Origin: Acidimicrobiia bacterium
GTDB lineage: Bacteria; Actinomycetota; Acidimicrobiia; Spongiisociales; ZC4RG35
Direction of reading: 5' to 3'
NCBI GenBank assembly: GCA_025937235.1
Contig: JAICRU010000025.1
Location: 1-36,918 of the forward strand
Length of the DNA: 36,918 nucleotides
This document shows positions 16,067 to 24,118 of the stretch, one piece after another. A program made the position numbers and the translations under genes. A model generated the notes under the pieces. It saw nothing but the letters and a program-made list of their open reading frames with translations. It did not search any database and had not been told where the DNA came from. Numbering within the stretch: position 1 is the stretch's first letter; the number at the start of each line of letters is the position of its first letter.

Positions 16067-17263
16067 TCACCAGTCCAGGGTGGGGAGCGGCATGCCCAGG
16101 TCGCGTGACTCGTATGCGAAGCAGGCAACGGTGTGAGACGAGCCCACCGAAAGCGTGTCAGGGTCGATGCTACGGCAGACCTCCACCGCATACGGGCATC
16201 GGGTGTGGAAATGGCACGATGGGGGCGGCTCGACCAGCTCGGGCACATTGCCGATGATCGCGGCCAGCTGACCGCGCTGGTGCGTGGCAGAGGGCACCGC
16301 CGCCATCAGGCCCCTCGTGTACGGGTGCCTCGGGTTGGCGAAGACTTCTTCCGTCGTGCCGGTCTCCACTATTCGCCCTGCGTACATGACCGCCACCCGA
16401 TCGCAGATCTCCTTGACCAGGGAGAGGTCGTGGCTGATGTAGAGGACGGAGGTCTCGAGACGGGCCTGCAATTCGGCGATCAGCTCGAGGATCCGTGCCT
16501 GGATGGTGACGTCGAGGGCCGTAGTGGGCTCATCGGCGATGAGCAGGTCGGGATTGCAGGCGAGCGCCTGAGCGATCAGGACCCGCTGCTTCATGCCACC
16601 GGACAGCTCGTGCGGATAGCTGTCCATGATCTTGCGGGGATTGGCGATCTGGGTCTCGGTGAGAGCCTGGGCGACGAGATCGTCGACGGTCGCCCTCAGC
16701 TTGGCCACCTTCGACCGAAACGGCGGGAACCTGAGAAGCAGGCGCTCGACGCTGTTTGACTTCTGTTGGGCGGCCCTGCGGACGATGCGTGGCACGTTGG
16801 GCCCCACTGATCCCAGGATCTCCTCGGACCGGTGCTGGTAGAAGACCTCGGCGATCTGACTCCGGATCGACAGGGCCGGGTTGAGGGCCTTGCCCGGGTC
16901 CTGGAAGATCATCGCGATTCGGTCGCCCCGGATCTTCAGCATGTCCTTGTCCGAGATCTCGAGGAGGTCGATGGGCCCGTCCTGAGCCTGACGTGCCTCG
17001 TTCGACCAGAAGTCGATCTCACCGCCGGCGTAGATCCCGGGCGGGCTGGGGACGAGCCTGATGAACGAACGGGCCGTCACGCTCTTGCCACAACCCGTTT
17101 CGCCCACCAGCCCCAGGGTCTCGCCGTCCCGGATCTCGAAGGTGATGCCGTCGACGGCGTGGACCACGCCGGCCTTGGACTCGAAGTGGACCCGAAGGTC
17201 CCGAACCGATGCCACCAGAGGGCGGGTTGCTTGCTCCTGAGTCGTGCTCGCACTGACGATCAT
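16067..17263 (-). CDS. Opp/Dpp-type ABC transporter ATPase (OppD/DppD-like)
   Basis: A 398-residue ATPase. Walker A is GETGCGKS (54-61), the Q-loop is in MIFQDP, the signature is LSGGMKQR and Walker B is LLIADEPTTALD. The C-terminal oligopeptide-type motif CHFHTRCPYAVEVC is followed by a single Cys near the end, as in DppD/OppD. The helical subdomain holds extra residues (about 140-200, Arg/Lys rich) compared with the usual length. It starts with ATG at 17263; a LacI-type site lies about 120 bases upstream. It is first in a two-gene unit with the OppF-like gene. Confidence 0.92.
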   Translation of the reverse strand: MIVSASTTQEQATRPLVASVRDLRVHFESKAGVVHAVDGITFEIRDGETLGLVGETGCGKSVTARSFIRLVPSPPGIYAGGEIDFWSNEARQAQDGPIDLLEISDKDMLKIRGDRIAMIFQDPGKALNPALSIRSQIAEVFYQHRSEEILGSVGPNVPRIVRRAAQQKSNSVERLLLRFPPFRSKVAKLRATVDDLVAQALTETQIANPRKIMDSYPHELSGGMKQRVLIAQALACNPDLLIADEPTTALDVTIQARILELIAELQARLETSVLYISHDLSLVKEICDRVAVMYAGRIVETGTTEEVFANPRHPYTRGLMAAVPSATHQRGQLAAIIGNVPELVEPPPSCHFHTRCPYAVEVCRSIDPDTLSVGSSHTVACFAYESRDLGMPLPTLDW

Positions 17264-17383
17264 CGAGCTCGCCCGTGGTCGATCCCGATCCCTACCCGAA
17301 CGAAGCGAAGCCTGGTCACGATGGCCAGTATGTCACGCTTCCGTCGCCCCGCTGCCCCGTCATCTCGTGCCTCCGCTGGCTTC

Positions 17384-17395
17384 GCAATCGTTTGC
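17384..17395. promoter_or_regulatory. Putative LacI-family operator, site 4 (best match)
   Basis: GCAATCGTTTGC matches GCAAACGTTTGC at 11 of 12 positions and is nearly a perfect palindrome. It lies upstream of the minus-strand ATPase operon. An AT-rich TATATC (near 17416-17411 on the minus strand) is the best -10 candidate and would put the site shortly downstream of the transcription start. It ties the ATPases to the regulator that seems to control the distant permeases. Confidence 0.6.
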
Positions 17396-17483
17396 TGGGC
17401 TGATCTTGCACGATATATGCCCGCCCCGTGTCACGCAACAGCGGCATGGTACAGGAGGCAACCGACGGCCCATCCCGGTTGGA

Positions 17484-18395
17484 TCACTCCTTCAGATGCC
17501 GATCCAAGTACTCGATGATGCCGTCGATGGCTGCGGTCTGAACCTCGTCGACGACGTACCGGCCATCGGGGCCCCTCTCCGGGTAGATGAAGCCATGGAC
17601 CGGGTGGTCCCACGAGACCCACTCCACGTCTTTGCCCTCTTCGGCCAGCAGGTCGTAGGTGGTGCGGAATATCCCCTGCAGATGGTCCTCCTCCCGACCC
17701 ATCACCAGGATCGGGGTGTTGATGGTGGAGATCCGCTCCCTGGCCTTGGCTTCGTCGATTCGGGATCTCACCTTCTCGATCTCGGTCATCTGCATCTCCT
17801 CGATGTTGCGCAGACCCGTCTCCGGATCGACGAAGGCGGTGTTGTCCGGGGTCAGGGAGAGGAACTCGTGTGAGGCGGGCTCGGATGCGACAGCCACCGC
17901 CACACCGTCGTAGTCTGAGGTGAGCTTCAGCACCATCTCCCCGCCGTGGCTCATGCCGATCAGGGCCACCCGATCGGGGTCGATCTCGGGCCTGGTCTTG
18001 AGGAACTCGACCACTGCGATCTCGTCCTCGTACTCGAGAGGGGAGCGATTGAAGAGCTCACGACCCTGTCGCCCTCCCCGGATCAGCGGCCCGCCGAGGT
18101 CATACCCGAGCTCGACTTCGGTCCGGTAGCGAAGCCAGGCGCAGGCATACCCCGCCTCGAGGAGACGCTCCATGATGTAGCCCCGCTCGGCCACCGCCTG
18201 GCGGACCCAGGGCATCCCTCCGCCGCCATTGCCAGATGCGAGCAGGACCACCGGATGAGGTCCTTCCCCCGAGGGGACCCGGAGCCCGATCGCGGTGTAC
18301 AGGCCGTCCCAGGTCTCGACGTACATGAGTTGGACAGGCACGTCGGAGCCGGCCACCGGTTCGGTGATCGTCGTCTGCTCCACATCGAGAGTCAT
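17484..18395 (-). CDS. Alpha/beta hydrolase (dienelactone hydrolase/prolyl oligopeptidase-like)
   Basis: A 303-residue cytoplasmic hydrolase. The nucleophile elbow is GMSHGG (Ser149). The acid is probably Asp237 (GREEDH) and the base His264 or His267 (DHPVHGF). A glycine-rich oxyanion segment, SGNGGGG, lies at about 54-60. There is no signal peptide. I chose the ATG at 18395 because AAGGAG lies 5 bases upstream; the open frame up to 18428 adds 11 residues without support. It is upstream of the ATPase operon on the same strand, but the 220-base gap holds an operator, so it is probably a separate unit. An ester, lactone or peptide could be the substrate. Confidence 0.85.
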   Translation of the reverse strand: MTLDVEQTTITEPVAGSDVPVQLMYVETWDGLYTAIGLRVPSGEGPHPVVLLASGNGGGGMPWVRQAVAERGYIMERLLEAGYACAWLRYRTEVELGYDLGGPLIRGGRQGRELFNRSPLEYEDEIAVVEFLKTRPEIDPDRVALIGMSHGGEMVLKLTSDYDGVAVAVASEPASHEFLSLTPDNTAFVDPETGLRNIEEMQMTEIEKVRSRIDEAKARERISTINTPILVMGREEDHLQGIFRTTYDLLAEEGKDVEWVSWDHPVHGFIYPERGPDGRYVVDEVQTAAIDGIIEYLDRHLKE

Positions 18396-18442
18396 GTCAT
18401 CTCCTTCGTCGACCGCTGGGGCGACCATAACGCCCGGCTGGC

Positions 18443-19273
18443 ATGCTTGTTACCGATGTGCGAGCCCGAATCCTGAGGGTGCTGACGGCATTGACCTGGA
18501 TGGCCGGGGCATTGGCGTTGATCACCGCGGGGCTTTGGCTCGCCCAGCGCCAGATCGTCTATCTCCCCGACCGTGGAGTGCCCACGGCTCCAGACGACGT
18601 GGAGATCAGGACGGCGGAGACACTGGATGGGATCGTTCATCAGGTCTGGCTGGTGCCGGCGGAGGGCGAGCCGGTGGCGAGGGTGTTGGTGTTCAACGGG
18701 AACGCCGGCAACAAGGCTGACCGTCTCCCGCTGGCCCGCAACCTGGCGGTCGAGGGTATGGAGGTGGTTCTGTTCGACTACCGGGGCTACGGGGGAACCG
18801 CAGGCAGCCCCACCGAGGAGGGCCTCGGCACCGATGCGGAAACCCTGGCCGAGATCGTCTCCGATTCCCCACTCCCGGTCGTGTTCTTCGGAGAATCGCT
18901 GGGTGGGGGCGTGGCCACCGGGCTGGCGGCCCGGCTCCCACCCGATGCCCTCGTCCTTCGCTCGCCCTTCACCTCCTTGGGCGACATGGCCCGGGTCCAT
19001 TACCCGCTGGTCCCCTCGTTCCTGATCCGCGATCGATATCCCATCGAAGACCAGATCGCGACCATCGCGGTCCCGATCCTGGTCGTCCTGGGAACCTCGG
19101 ACTCGATCGTCCCGCCCGCCCTGAGCCGGCGGGTGTTCGAGGCGGCGTCGGCCCCCAAGGAGATCGTGGAGATGGAGGGGATGGATCACAACGATCCGGG
19201 GTTGTCCTCCGGTGTGCAGCTGACCGCGACGGTGCGAGGGTTCTTGGAGCGGGCCGGTCTCGTCAGCCCTTGA
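18443..19273 (+). CDS. Membrane-anchored alpha/beta hydrolase (Bem46/ABHD13-like)
   Basis: A 276-residue protein with one N-terminal membrane segment (about 14-34) and an extracytoplasmic or membrane-facing hydrolase domain. The nucleophile is in GESLGG (Ser152), the acid in LGTSDSIVPP and the base in MDHND near the C-terminus. The FNGNAGN and DYRGYGG segments match the S33/Bem46 group. The function of bacterial members is mostly unknown (lipid or peptide ester hydrolysis suspected). It diverges from the hydrolase at 17484-18395 with a 47-base gap. Its 3' end overlaps the convergent permease gene by 11 bases. Confidence 0.83.
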   Translation: MLVTDVRARILRVLTALTWMAGALALITAGLWLAQRQIVYLPDRGVPTAPDDVEIRTAETLDGIVHQVWLVPAEGEPVARVLVFNGNAGNKADRLPLARNLAVEGMEVVLFDYRGYGGTAGSPTEEGLGTDAETLAEIVSDSPLPVVFFGESLGGGVATGLAARLPPDALVLRSPFTSLGDMARVHYPLVPSFLIRDRYPIEDQIATIAVPILVVLGTSDSIVPPALSRRVFEAASAPKEIVEMEGMDHNDPGLSSGVQLTATVRGFLERAGLVSP

Positions 19274-20159
19274 CCGCACCCATCGTGAAGCCACTGATGA
19301 AGCGGTCGAGGAAGGCGTTGAAGAGGAGAGCGATCGGAACCGCGATCATGATCACCGCGCCTTGGAGCGACTGCCAGAAGAAGACATCGCCTCGAACCAG
19401 CTCGGTAGGGACACCGGTGGCGATGGTCTTGACCGCCGACGACTTGTTGAAGGCGAGGGCATAGATGAACTCGTGGGAGGCCAGGGTGAAGGCAAACACG
19501 ACCACTGCGATGATCCCGGGGAACATCAAGGGGAGCACCACACGGGCGATCGCCCCCATCCGGCTGTGGCCATCGACCATCGCCTGCTCCTCGATGTCCA
19601 TCGGGATTCCCTTGAAGAACCCCATCAACAGCCACGATGAGATCGGGATGGTGATGGTGGGGTAGACGAGGATCAGGGAGAGCAGCGATTCCTGGAGGCC
19701 GAGGCTGGTGATGACCCGGGTCATCGGGATGAAGAGCAGGGTGGGCGGGATCAGGTAGACGAGGAAGATGGCGATCCCCATCCGCTCCCCCCAGCGCAGC
19801 CGGAGTCGGGCCAAGGCATAGGCCGCGGGCAGTGAGACGGCGAGAGTTATGGCGGTCACCGCCAGCCCCACCAGCACGGTGTTCCTGATGAAGGTGAGGT
19901 AGTTGGTCTCGAGGAACAAGAGACGAAGATGCTCCAGCGTCGGGCTCTCGTTGAACCAGAATGGGTTGTTCTCCTTTACGTAGAGGTCGTTGGACTCCTT
20001 GAACATGCTGATCAGCGCCCAACTGAAGGGGAAGGCGGCCAGGAACGCGAAGAGGATCGCCCCGGCATAGAGCCCGAACCTCCCCCAACGATGTCTGCGG
20101 TCGGCCTGGCGCTGCAGGGCGGCGACGTCGGTGCCGGCCCAAGTGGTGCTCTCTGTCAC
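19263..20159 (-). CDS. Carbohydrate ABC transporter permease, MalG-like
   Basis: A 298-residue permease with about six membrane helices. The EAA loop is EEQAMVDGHSRMGAIARVVLPLMFPG (split here as residues about 201-226). The C-terminus ends at FTMGAVKG, typical of MalG/UgpE-type proteins. It starts with GTG 1 base after the MalF-like gene stop. It is the last gene of the operon; the end overlaps the convergent hydrolase gene, leaving no room for an independent terminator. Confidence 0.92.
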   Translation of the reverse strand: MTESTTWAGTDVAALQRQADRRHRWGRFGLYAGAILFAFLAAFPFSWALISMFKESNDLYVKENNPFWFNESPTLEHLRLLFLETNYLTFIRNTVLVGLAVTAITLAVSLPAAYALARLRLRWGERMGIAIFLVYLIPPTLLFIPMTRVITSLGLQESLLSLILVYPTITIPISSWLLMGFFKGIPMDIEEQAMVDGHSRMGAIARVVLPLMFPGIIAVVVFAFTLASHEFIYALAFNKSSAVKTIATGVPTELVRGDVFFWQSLQGAVIMIAVPIALLFNAFLDRFISGFTMGAVKG

Positions 20160-20160
20160 C

Positions 20161-21066
20161 TCACAACACCTCGCGGCGTCGGGCGAGGCGCAGCACCACG
20201 GCGGTGATCCCGATCAGCACCGGAAGCAGGAACAGGGCCACCGCTGCTCCCTGGGCCAGCGCACCGCCTTCGATCCCCTTGATGAAGGCCCAGGTCGACA
20301 GGACCTGGGTCGAGTTGGTGGGGCCGCCCCGGGTCAGCACGTAGACGACGCTCATGTCTGAGATGGTGAGGATGACACCGAACAAGACCGCCACGGCGAT
20401 GATCGGTGCCAGCAGGGGGATGGTGACCTGGAACATCCGCCGCCAGAACCCGGCCCCGTCGACGGCGACCGCGTCGGTGATGTCCTTGGGGATGGCGATG
20501 AGGCCGGCGAGGACGATCACGGCCGCGAGAGGCACGATCCGCCAGGCCTGCACCGCGATAACCGACGTCATCGCGGTGCCGGGCCGGCCCAGCCAGTACA
20601 TGTTCTCTGTGATCAGGCCCGCCTGCCGGAGGAGCCAGTCGATTGGGGAGAAGATCGAGTCCAGGGTCCACAGCCAGGTGATCGTGGCCAGTGAGACCGG
20701 GGCGACCCACGGGAGCAGCACCAGGAATCGCACCAGCCATTTGCCCTTGAAGTCCCGGATCAGGATCTCGGCCAGGGCGGTGGCCAGGATCACCACCAGC
20801 ACGTTGGCCACCACCGCGAAGAGGAACGTGTTCCAAAGGGAATCGCGGAACACGGGATCGGCCAGCACTCTGCGGAATGTGGCCAATCCGACGAACTCCA
20901 GGTCAGGGTTGCCGGTGCTGATATCCGTGAAGGCGTAGATGATGGCCAGAACGAACGGGAACCCGACCAGGGCGATGATGTAGATGACGGCCGGCGACAT
21001 GAACAGGCCGGCCAGGAACCGAGGGTTGTCCCCCAGGTAACGCGGTTGCCGGGTGGTGGACGTCAT
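20161..21066 (-). CDS. Carbohydrate ABC transporter permease, MalF/UgpA-like
   Basis: A 301-residue permease with about six helices and an EAA loop DAVAVDGAGFWRRMFQVTIP (about 208-227). The ATG at 21066 is 9 bases after the ATPase stop. It forms the channel heterodimer with the MalG-like protein. The C-terminus lacks extra domains. Confidence 0.92.
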   Translation of the reverse strand: MTSTTRQPRYLGDNPRFLAGLFMSPAVIYIIALVGFPFVLAIIYAFTDISTGNPDLEFVGLATFRRVLADPVFRDSLWNTFLFAVVANVLVVILATALAEILIRDFKGKWLVRFLVLLPWVAPVSLATITWLWTLDSIFSPIDWLLRQAGLITENMYWLGRPGTAMTSVIAVQAWRIVPLAAVIVLAGLIAIPKDITDAVAVDGAGFWRRMFQVTIPLLAPIIAVAVLFGVILTISDMSVVYVLTRGGPTNSTQVLSTWAFIKGIEGGALAQGAAVALFLLPVLIGITAVVLRLARRREVL

Positions 21067-21075
21067 CTCACAGTG

Positions 21076-22110
21076 TCATCTCATCAGGGGCTGTGGGGCG
21101 ATCTTGGCGCCGTCGTCGTAGTCGAAGAACCGGAGTTGGTCCTTGGCCACCGAGAACTTGTGATCCTGGTCTATCGAGATGGGAAGAGTCACGGTGGCTG
21201 GGAGCATGGCGATGACACGGGTCTCGTCGTACTCCCGGATGAAGCCGTAGAGGAAGCGCTCCGAGCCGAGGTACTCGATCCGGTTGACGTGGAAAGTGAA
21301 AGGGACCCGGGTGCCCTCGTCGGCGGCCACGCCCTCGGGAAGGAACTGCTCGGGTCGAAAACCGAAGAGAAAACCGGGAGTCTCCAGCAAGTTCATGGGC
21401 GGGGAGCCGAGGAACTGGGCGACGAACACGTCGGCCGGATGGTGATAGACCTCCTCCGGGGTTCCCAGCTGACGGATCCTCCCGTGATCCATCACCGCGA
21501 TGCGGTCTCCCATGCCCATCGCCTCGACCTGGTCGTGGGTGACGTAGATCGTCGTGATCCCGATACGGCGCTGGAACTCCATCAGGTCGTCGCGCGCCGC
21601 GGCGCGGAGCTTGGCATCGAGGTTCGACAGGGGCTCGTCGAGGAGGAAGACCGTCGGCTCCCTGACCAGGGCCCGGGCCAGGGCCACCCTCTGCCGTTCG
21701 CCTCCGGAGAGCTGGCGGGGACGGCGCTGGAGGAGACCCTCGATGCCGAACAAGCCGGCTGCCCACTCGACCTTCTCGTTCCTCGCCTCGGGATCCATAC
21801 CCTGAGCCTTGAGGGGGAAGGCGATGTTGTTGGCCACCGTCATATGTGGATAGAGGGCGTAGGACTGGAACACCATCGCAATGCGGCGGGCCCGGGGGGG
21901 CAACCGGCTCACGTCCTCACCGCCGATCCGGATCTCTCCCTCGGTGGGCTGCTCCAGCCCGGCGATCATCCGGAGCAGGGTGGTCTTGCCACATCCCGAC
22001 GGCCCGAGGAGGACGAGAAACTCGCCCTCCTCGGAGCGAAGGTCGACACCGTCGACGGCGACAACCTCCCCGAACTCCTTCCGCAGGTCGCGGACCTCTA
22101 CTACTGCCAC
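21076..22110 (-). CDS. Carbohydrate ABC transporter ATPase, MalK/UgpC/MsmX-like
   Basis: A 344-residue ATPase. Walker A is GPSGCGKT (36-43), the Q-loop is VFQSYALYPHMTV, the signature LSGGE (134-138) and Walker B VFLLDE (154-159). A C-terminal regulatory/TOBE domain follows from about residue 235. The GTG at 22110, 16 bases after the binding-protein stop, gives the usual N-terminus; the frame is open to 22176 but only within the preceding gene. It powers the MalF/MalG pair. Confidence 0.92.
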   Translation of the reverse strand: MAVVEVRDLRKEFGEVVAVDGVDLRSEEGEFLVLLGPSGCGKTTLLRMIAGLEQPTEGEIRIGGEDVSRLPPRARRIAMVFQSYALYPHMTVANNIAFPLKAQGMDPEARNEKVEWAAGLFGIEGLLQRRPRQLSGGERQRVALARALVREPTVFLLDEPLSNLDAKLRAAARDDLMEFQRRIGITTIYVTHDQVEAMGMGDRIAVMDHGRIRQLGTPEEVYHHPADVFVAQFLGSPPMNLLETPGFLFGFRPEQFLPEGVAADEGTRVPFTFHVNRIEYLGSERFLYGFIREYDETRVIAMLPATVTLPISIDQDHKFSVAKDQLRFFDYDDGAKIAPQPLMR

Positions 22111-22126
22111 GATCGCCGAGTGGGGG

Positions 22127-23584
22127 TCACCCGCCGCCGACCAGACCCTGTCCCCGCCAGTCGTCGAAAATGGCATTGATCTGGGCCTCTGCGTCCTCCA
22201 CTGCCTGTTGCGGGCTCTTGGCGCCCTGAGCCGCCTCGGCGAACATCACCGGGATGATCGACTCCCCGAATATCTGACCCACGGCCGGGTTGGCTGGGCC
22301 CGGGTGACCGATGTTGGTGGCCCAGTCCAGAGAGGTGTTGAGGACCTTCAACTTGTCCGCCGGGTTGGACCCGAACGGGTCGCTGTCGATCCACCCGGTC
22401 AGATCGGGAACCCGGTCCGGGAACGCAGGGAAGTCATACAGCTTGGAGTTCCACGCCACCGGGGCGAGGTTCTCGGTGTAGTGCAACAAGAACTCCTTCG
22501 CCGCCGCCACGTTGACGTCCGGCGCATCGGGGACGATCCAGTTGTACATGACGTGGGACGCCACTAGTGCCGTCTCCGGGCCGGCAAGGGCGGGGGTGAA
22601 GAAGATATCATCGGCCACCTCGAGACCCTCGTCCTGTGCAGTGCGGTAGGCGGAGATCGAGTTGAGTATGTAGCTCAGCTCGCCCGAGTTGAGACCCTGG
22701 TTGTTCGATGCCGCGTTCCAGGCGAACACCTCCGGGGTCATGGCACCGGCGAACAGCTCGTTCATGTACTCGATCGCGGCGATGGTGGCGTCTGAGTTGA
22801 TGATCACGTTTTCGTTCTCGTCCTGGATGCCGGCGCCGAACGACCAGAGCAGGCCCCGCAGCGCCATGTTGGAGTCGATCTCCTGTGACATGCCGATCCC
22901 GAGCTGGACCCCCTCGGATGAGAAGATCTCGGACCCGCCCTGAAGCAAGTCGTCGTAGCTGGCCGGACCATCGGGGAACCCCACGGCCTCCCACAGAGAC
23001 CGCCGGTAGTCGCCCGGATCGGGCACCCAGGATGGGGCGTAGGCGTAGTACTTCTCGGTATTGGGGTTGAACGAAGACCGCCGTGTCAGGTCGAGCATGG
23101 TGCCGTAACGGTTCTCCGCCTCCTGGACGACGTCGGCCATGTCGACGACCGATGGCTCGTGCTGGCTGAGGACCGCGATGTATTGCATGAGATCGTGCTC
23201 TGGCTGGCCCGATTGGATCTCGGAGGCGATGGCGGCGGGCACGTCGGCGACTGCGATGTGGTCCACGGTCACATCCACCCCCACCATCTCGCCCCACTCC
23301 TGGGCGAAGGGGTCAAACCACGAGTCATGGGCCGGGACGAAGTGACTCCACAAGAGGATCTTCAGCTCCCCGCTCAGCTGCTCGGCCGGTTCGACGAAGG
23401 ACACCTCCGGCCCGCCCTCCACCGGGGCGGCTGTGGTGCCCGCGCCGGTGCCGGCAAGTGTGGTGGGAACGGTGGTGGTGGTGGCGCTGCCCCCGGTGCC
23501 ACAGGCTGCGGTCAGGGCCGCCGCTCCGCTCAGGTACAGGAACTCTCGTCGGGTGATGACGAACGGTGATCTGCGAGGCAACAA
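22127..23584 (-). CDS. Family 1 (carbohydrate-type) ABC substrate-binding lipoprotein with Tat-like signal
   Basis: A 485-residue binding protein. The N-terminus has a twin-arginine-like motif (TRREFLYLSG) followed by a lipobox LTAAC and a Thr-rich linker, so it is likely a Tat-exported lipoprotein. I placed the start at the TTG at 23584 because GAGGAGGAG ends 3 to 4 bases upstream; a TTG at 23581 is equally possible. The longer frame to 23602 would start inside this ribosome binding site. The order is binding protein, ATPase, MalF, MalG, a complete importer. The ligand is probably a sugar or polyol; no glycoside hydrolase or sugar kinase is nearby to narrow it. Confidence 0.9.
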   Translation of the reverse strand: MLPRRSPFVITRREFLYLSGAAALTAACGTGGSATTTTVPTTLAGTGAGTTAAPVEGGPEVSFVEPAEQLSGELKILLWSHFVPAHDSWFDPFAQEWGEMVGVDVTVDHIAVADVPAAIASEIQSGQPEHDLMQYIAVLSQHEPSVVDMADVVQEAENRYGTMLDLTRRSSFNPNTEKYYAYAPSWVPDPGDYRRSLWEAVGFPDGPASYDDLLQGGSEIFSSEGVQLGIGMSQEIDSNMALRGLLWSFGAGIQDENENVIINSDATIAAIEYMNELFAGAMTPEVFAWNAASNNQGLNSGELSYILNSISAYRTAQDEGLEVADDIFFTPALAGPETALVASHVMYNWIVPDAPDVNVAAAKEFLLHYTENLAPVAWNSKLYDFPAFPDRVPDLTGWIDSDPFGSNPADKLKVLNTSLDWATNIGHPGPANPAVGQIFGESIIPVMFAEAAQGAKSPQQAVEDAEAQINAIFDDWRGQGLVGGG

Positions 23585-23605
23585 GGTCTCCTCCTCTCGC
23601 AATCA

Positions 23606-23634
23606 CGATCCGGCCTCATCGCATGGCCGGATCG
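23606..23634. repeat. Perfect 10-bp inverted repeat upstream of the sugar ABC operon
   Basis: CGATCCGGCC and GGCCGGATCG flank a 9-base centre (TCATCGCAT). The inner edge is 22 bases from the TTG start of the binding-protein gene. It could be an operator for a dimeric regulator or a leader hairpin close to the ribosome binding site. There is no T-run, so it is not a normal terminator for either direction. Confidence 0.65.
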
Positions 23635-23679
23635 GCCAACTGATGTGCGGCCCGGCCACCTTACCCGCGGTCGCTTCGT

Positions 23680-24048
23680 TTAACCAGGGGCAGCGGCAGG
23701 GGCGCCGAGGGCGAGGCGAAGCTCGTGATCGGTGAACGGCTTGACCACCCAGGCATCGGCACCGGCTCGCTTGGCGAGGAACCCGTCGACCTCACGGTCG
23801 AGCAGGATGACCAGTCGTGGCATCTGGTCAGGAACGATGCTGGCCCTGATGTCACGCACCACTGCCATCCCACCCATGCTCCCCACCTGTAGGTCGACGA
23901 TGACGACGTCAGGGTCCATCTCTTCGACCCTGGCCGACGACTGAACCGGGTCGTCGAGGACCTCGATGCTCCAGTCACCCAGAGAGAGCGAGGCACGGGT
24001 GTCGTTGACGACCCAGGGGACATCGGCGATGAGCAGGGCAGACGGCAT
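23680..24048 (-). CDS. Stand-alone response-regulator receiver domain protein
   Basis: A 122-residue single receiver domain. The phospho-acceptor is probably Asp52 (VVIVDLQ), the conserved lysine Lys103 (VVKPF), and one acidic-pocket residue Asp9 remains. The usual Thr/Ser at the end of beta-4 is Leu83, so switching may be unusual. There is no output domain and no adjacent kinase. I start at the ATG at 24048, which follows a TACCCT -10 candidate by 10 bases; an open frame to 24249 lies inside the divergent gene. It might act as a phosphate sink or protein-protein switch. Confidence 0.8.
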   Translation of the reverse strand: MPSALLIADVPWVVNDTRASLSLGDWSIEVLDDPVQSSARVEEMDPDVVIVDLQVGSMGGMAVVRDIRASIVPDQMPRLVILLDREVDGFLAKRAGADAWVVKPFTDHELRLALGAPAAAPG

Positions 24049-24105
24049 CCGGGGGGTCAGGGTAGTGATGTGTCCGCCCGCCGACTTCTTGCCCGGTCCC
24101 ACTCC

Positions 24106-24111
24106 TAACCT
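24106..24111 (+). promoter_or_regulatory. -10 element for a leaderless NfeD-like message
   Basis: TAACCT ends 7 bases before a GTG at 24119 (4 before the GTG at 24116), and no ribosome binding site is present. The expected transcription start would fall on or beside the start codon. No clear -35 is visible. Confidence 0.4.
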
Positions 24112-24118
24112 CGTCGTG

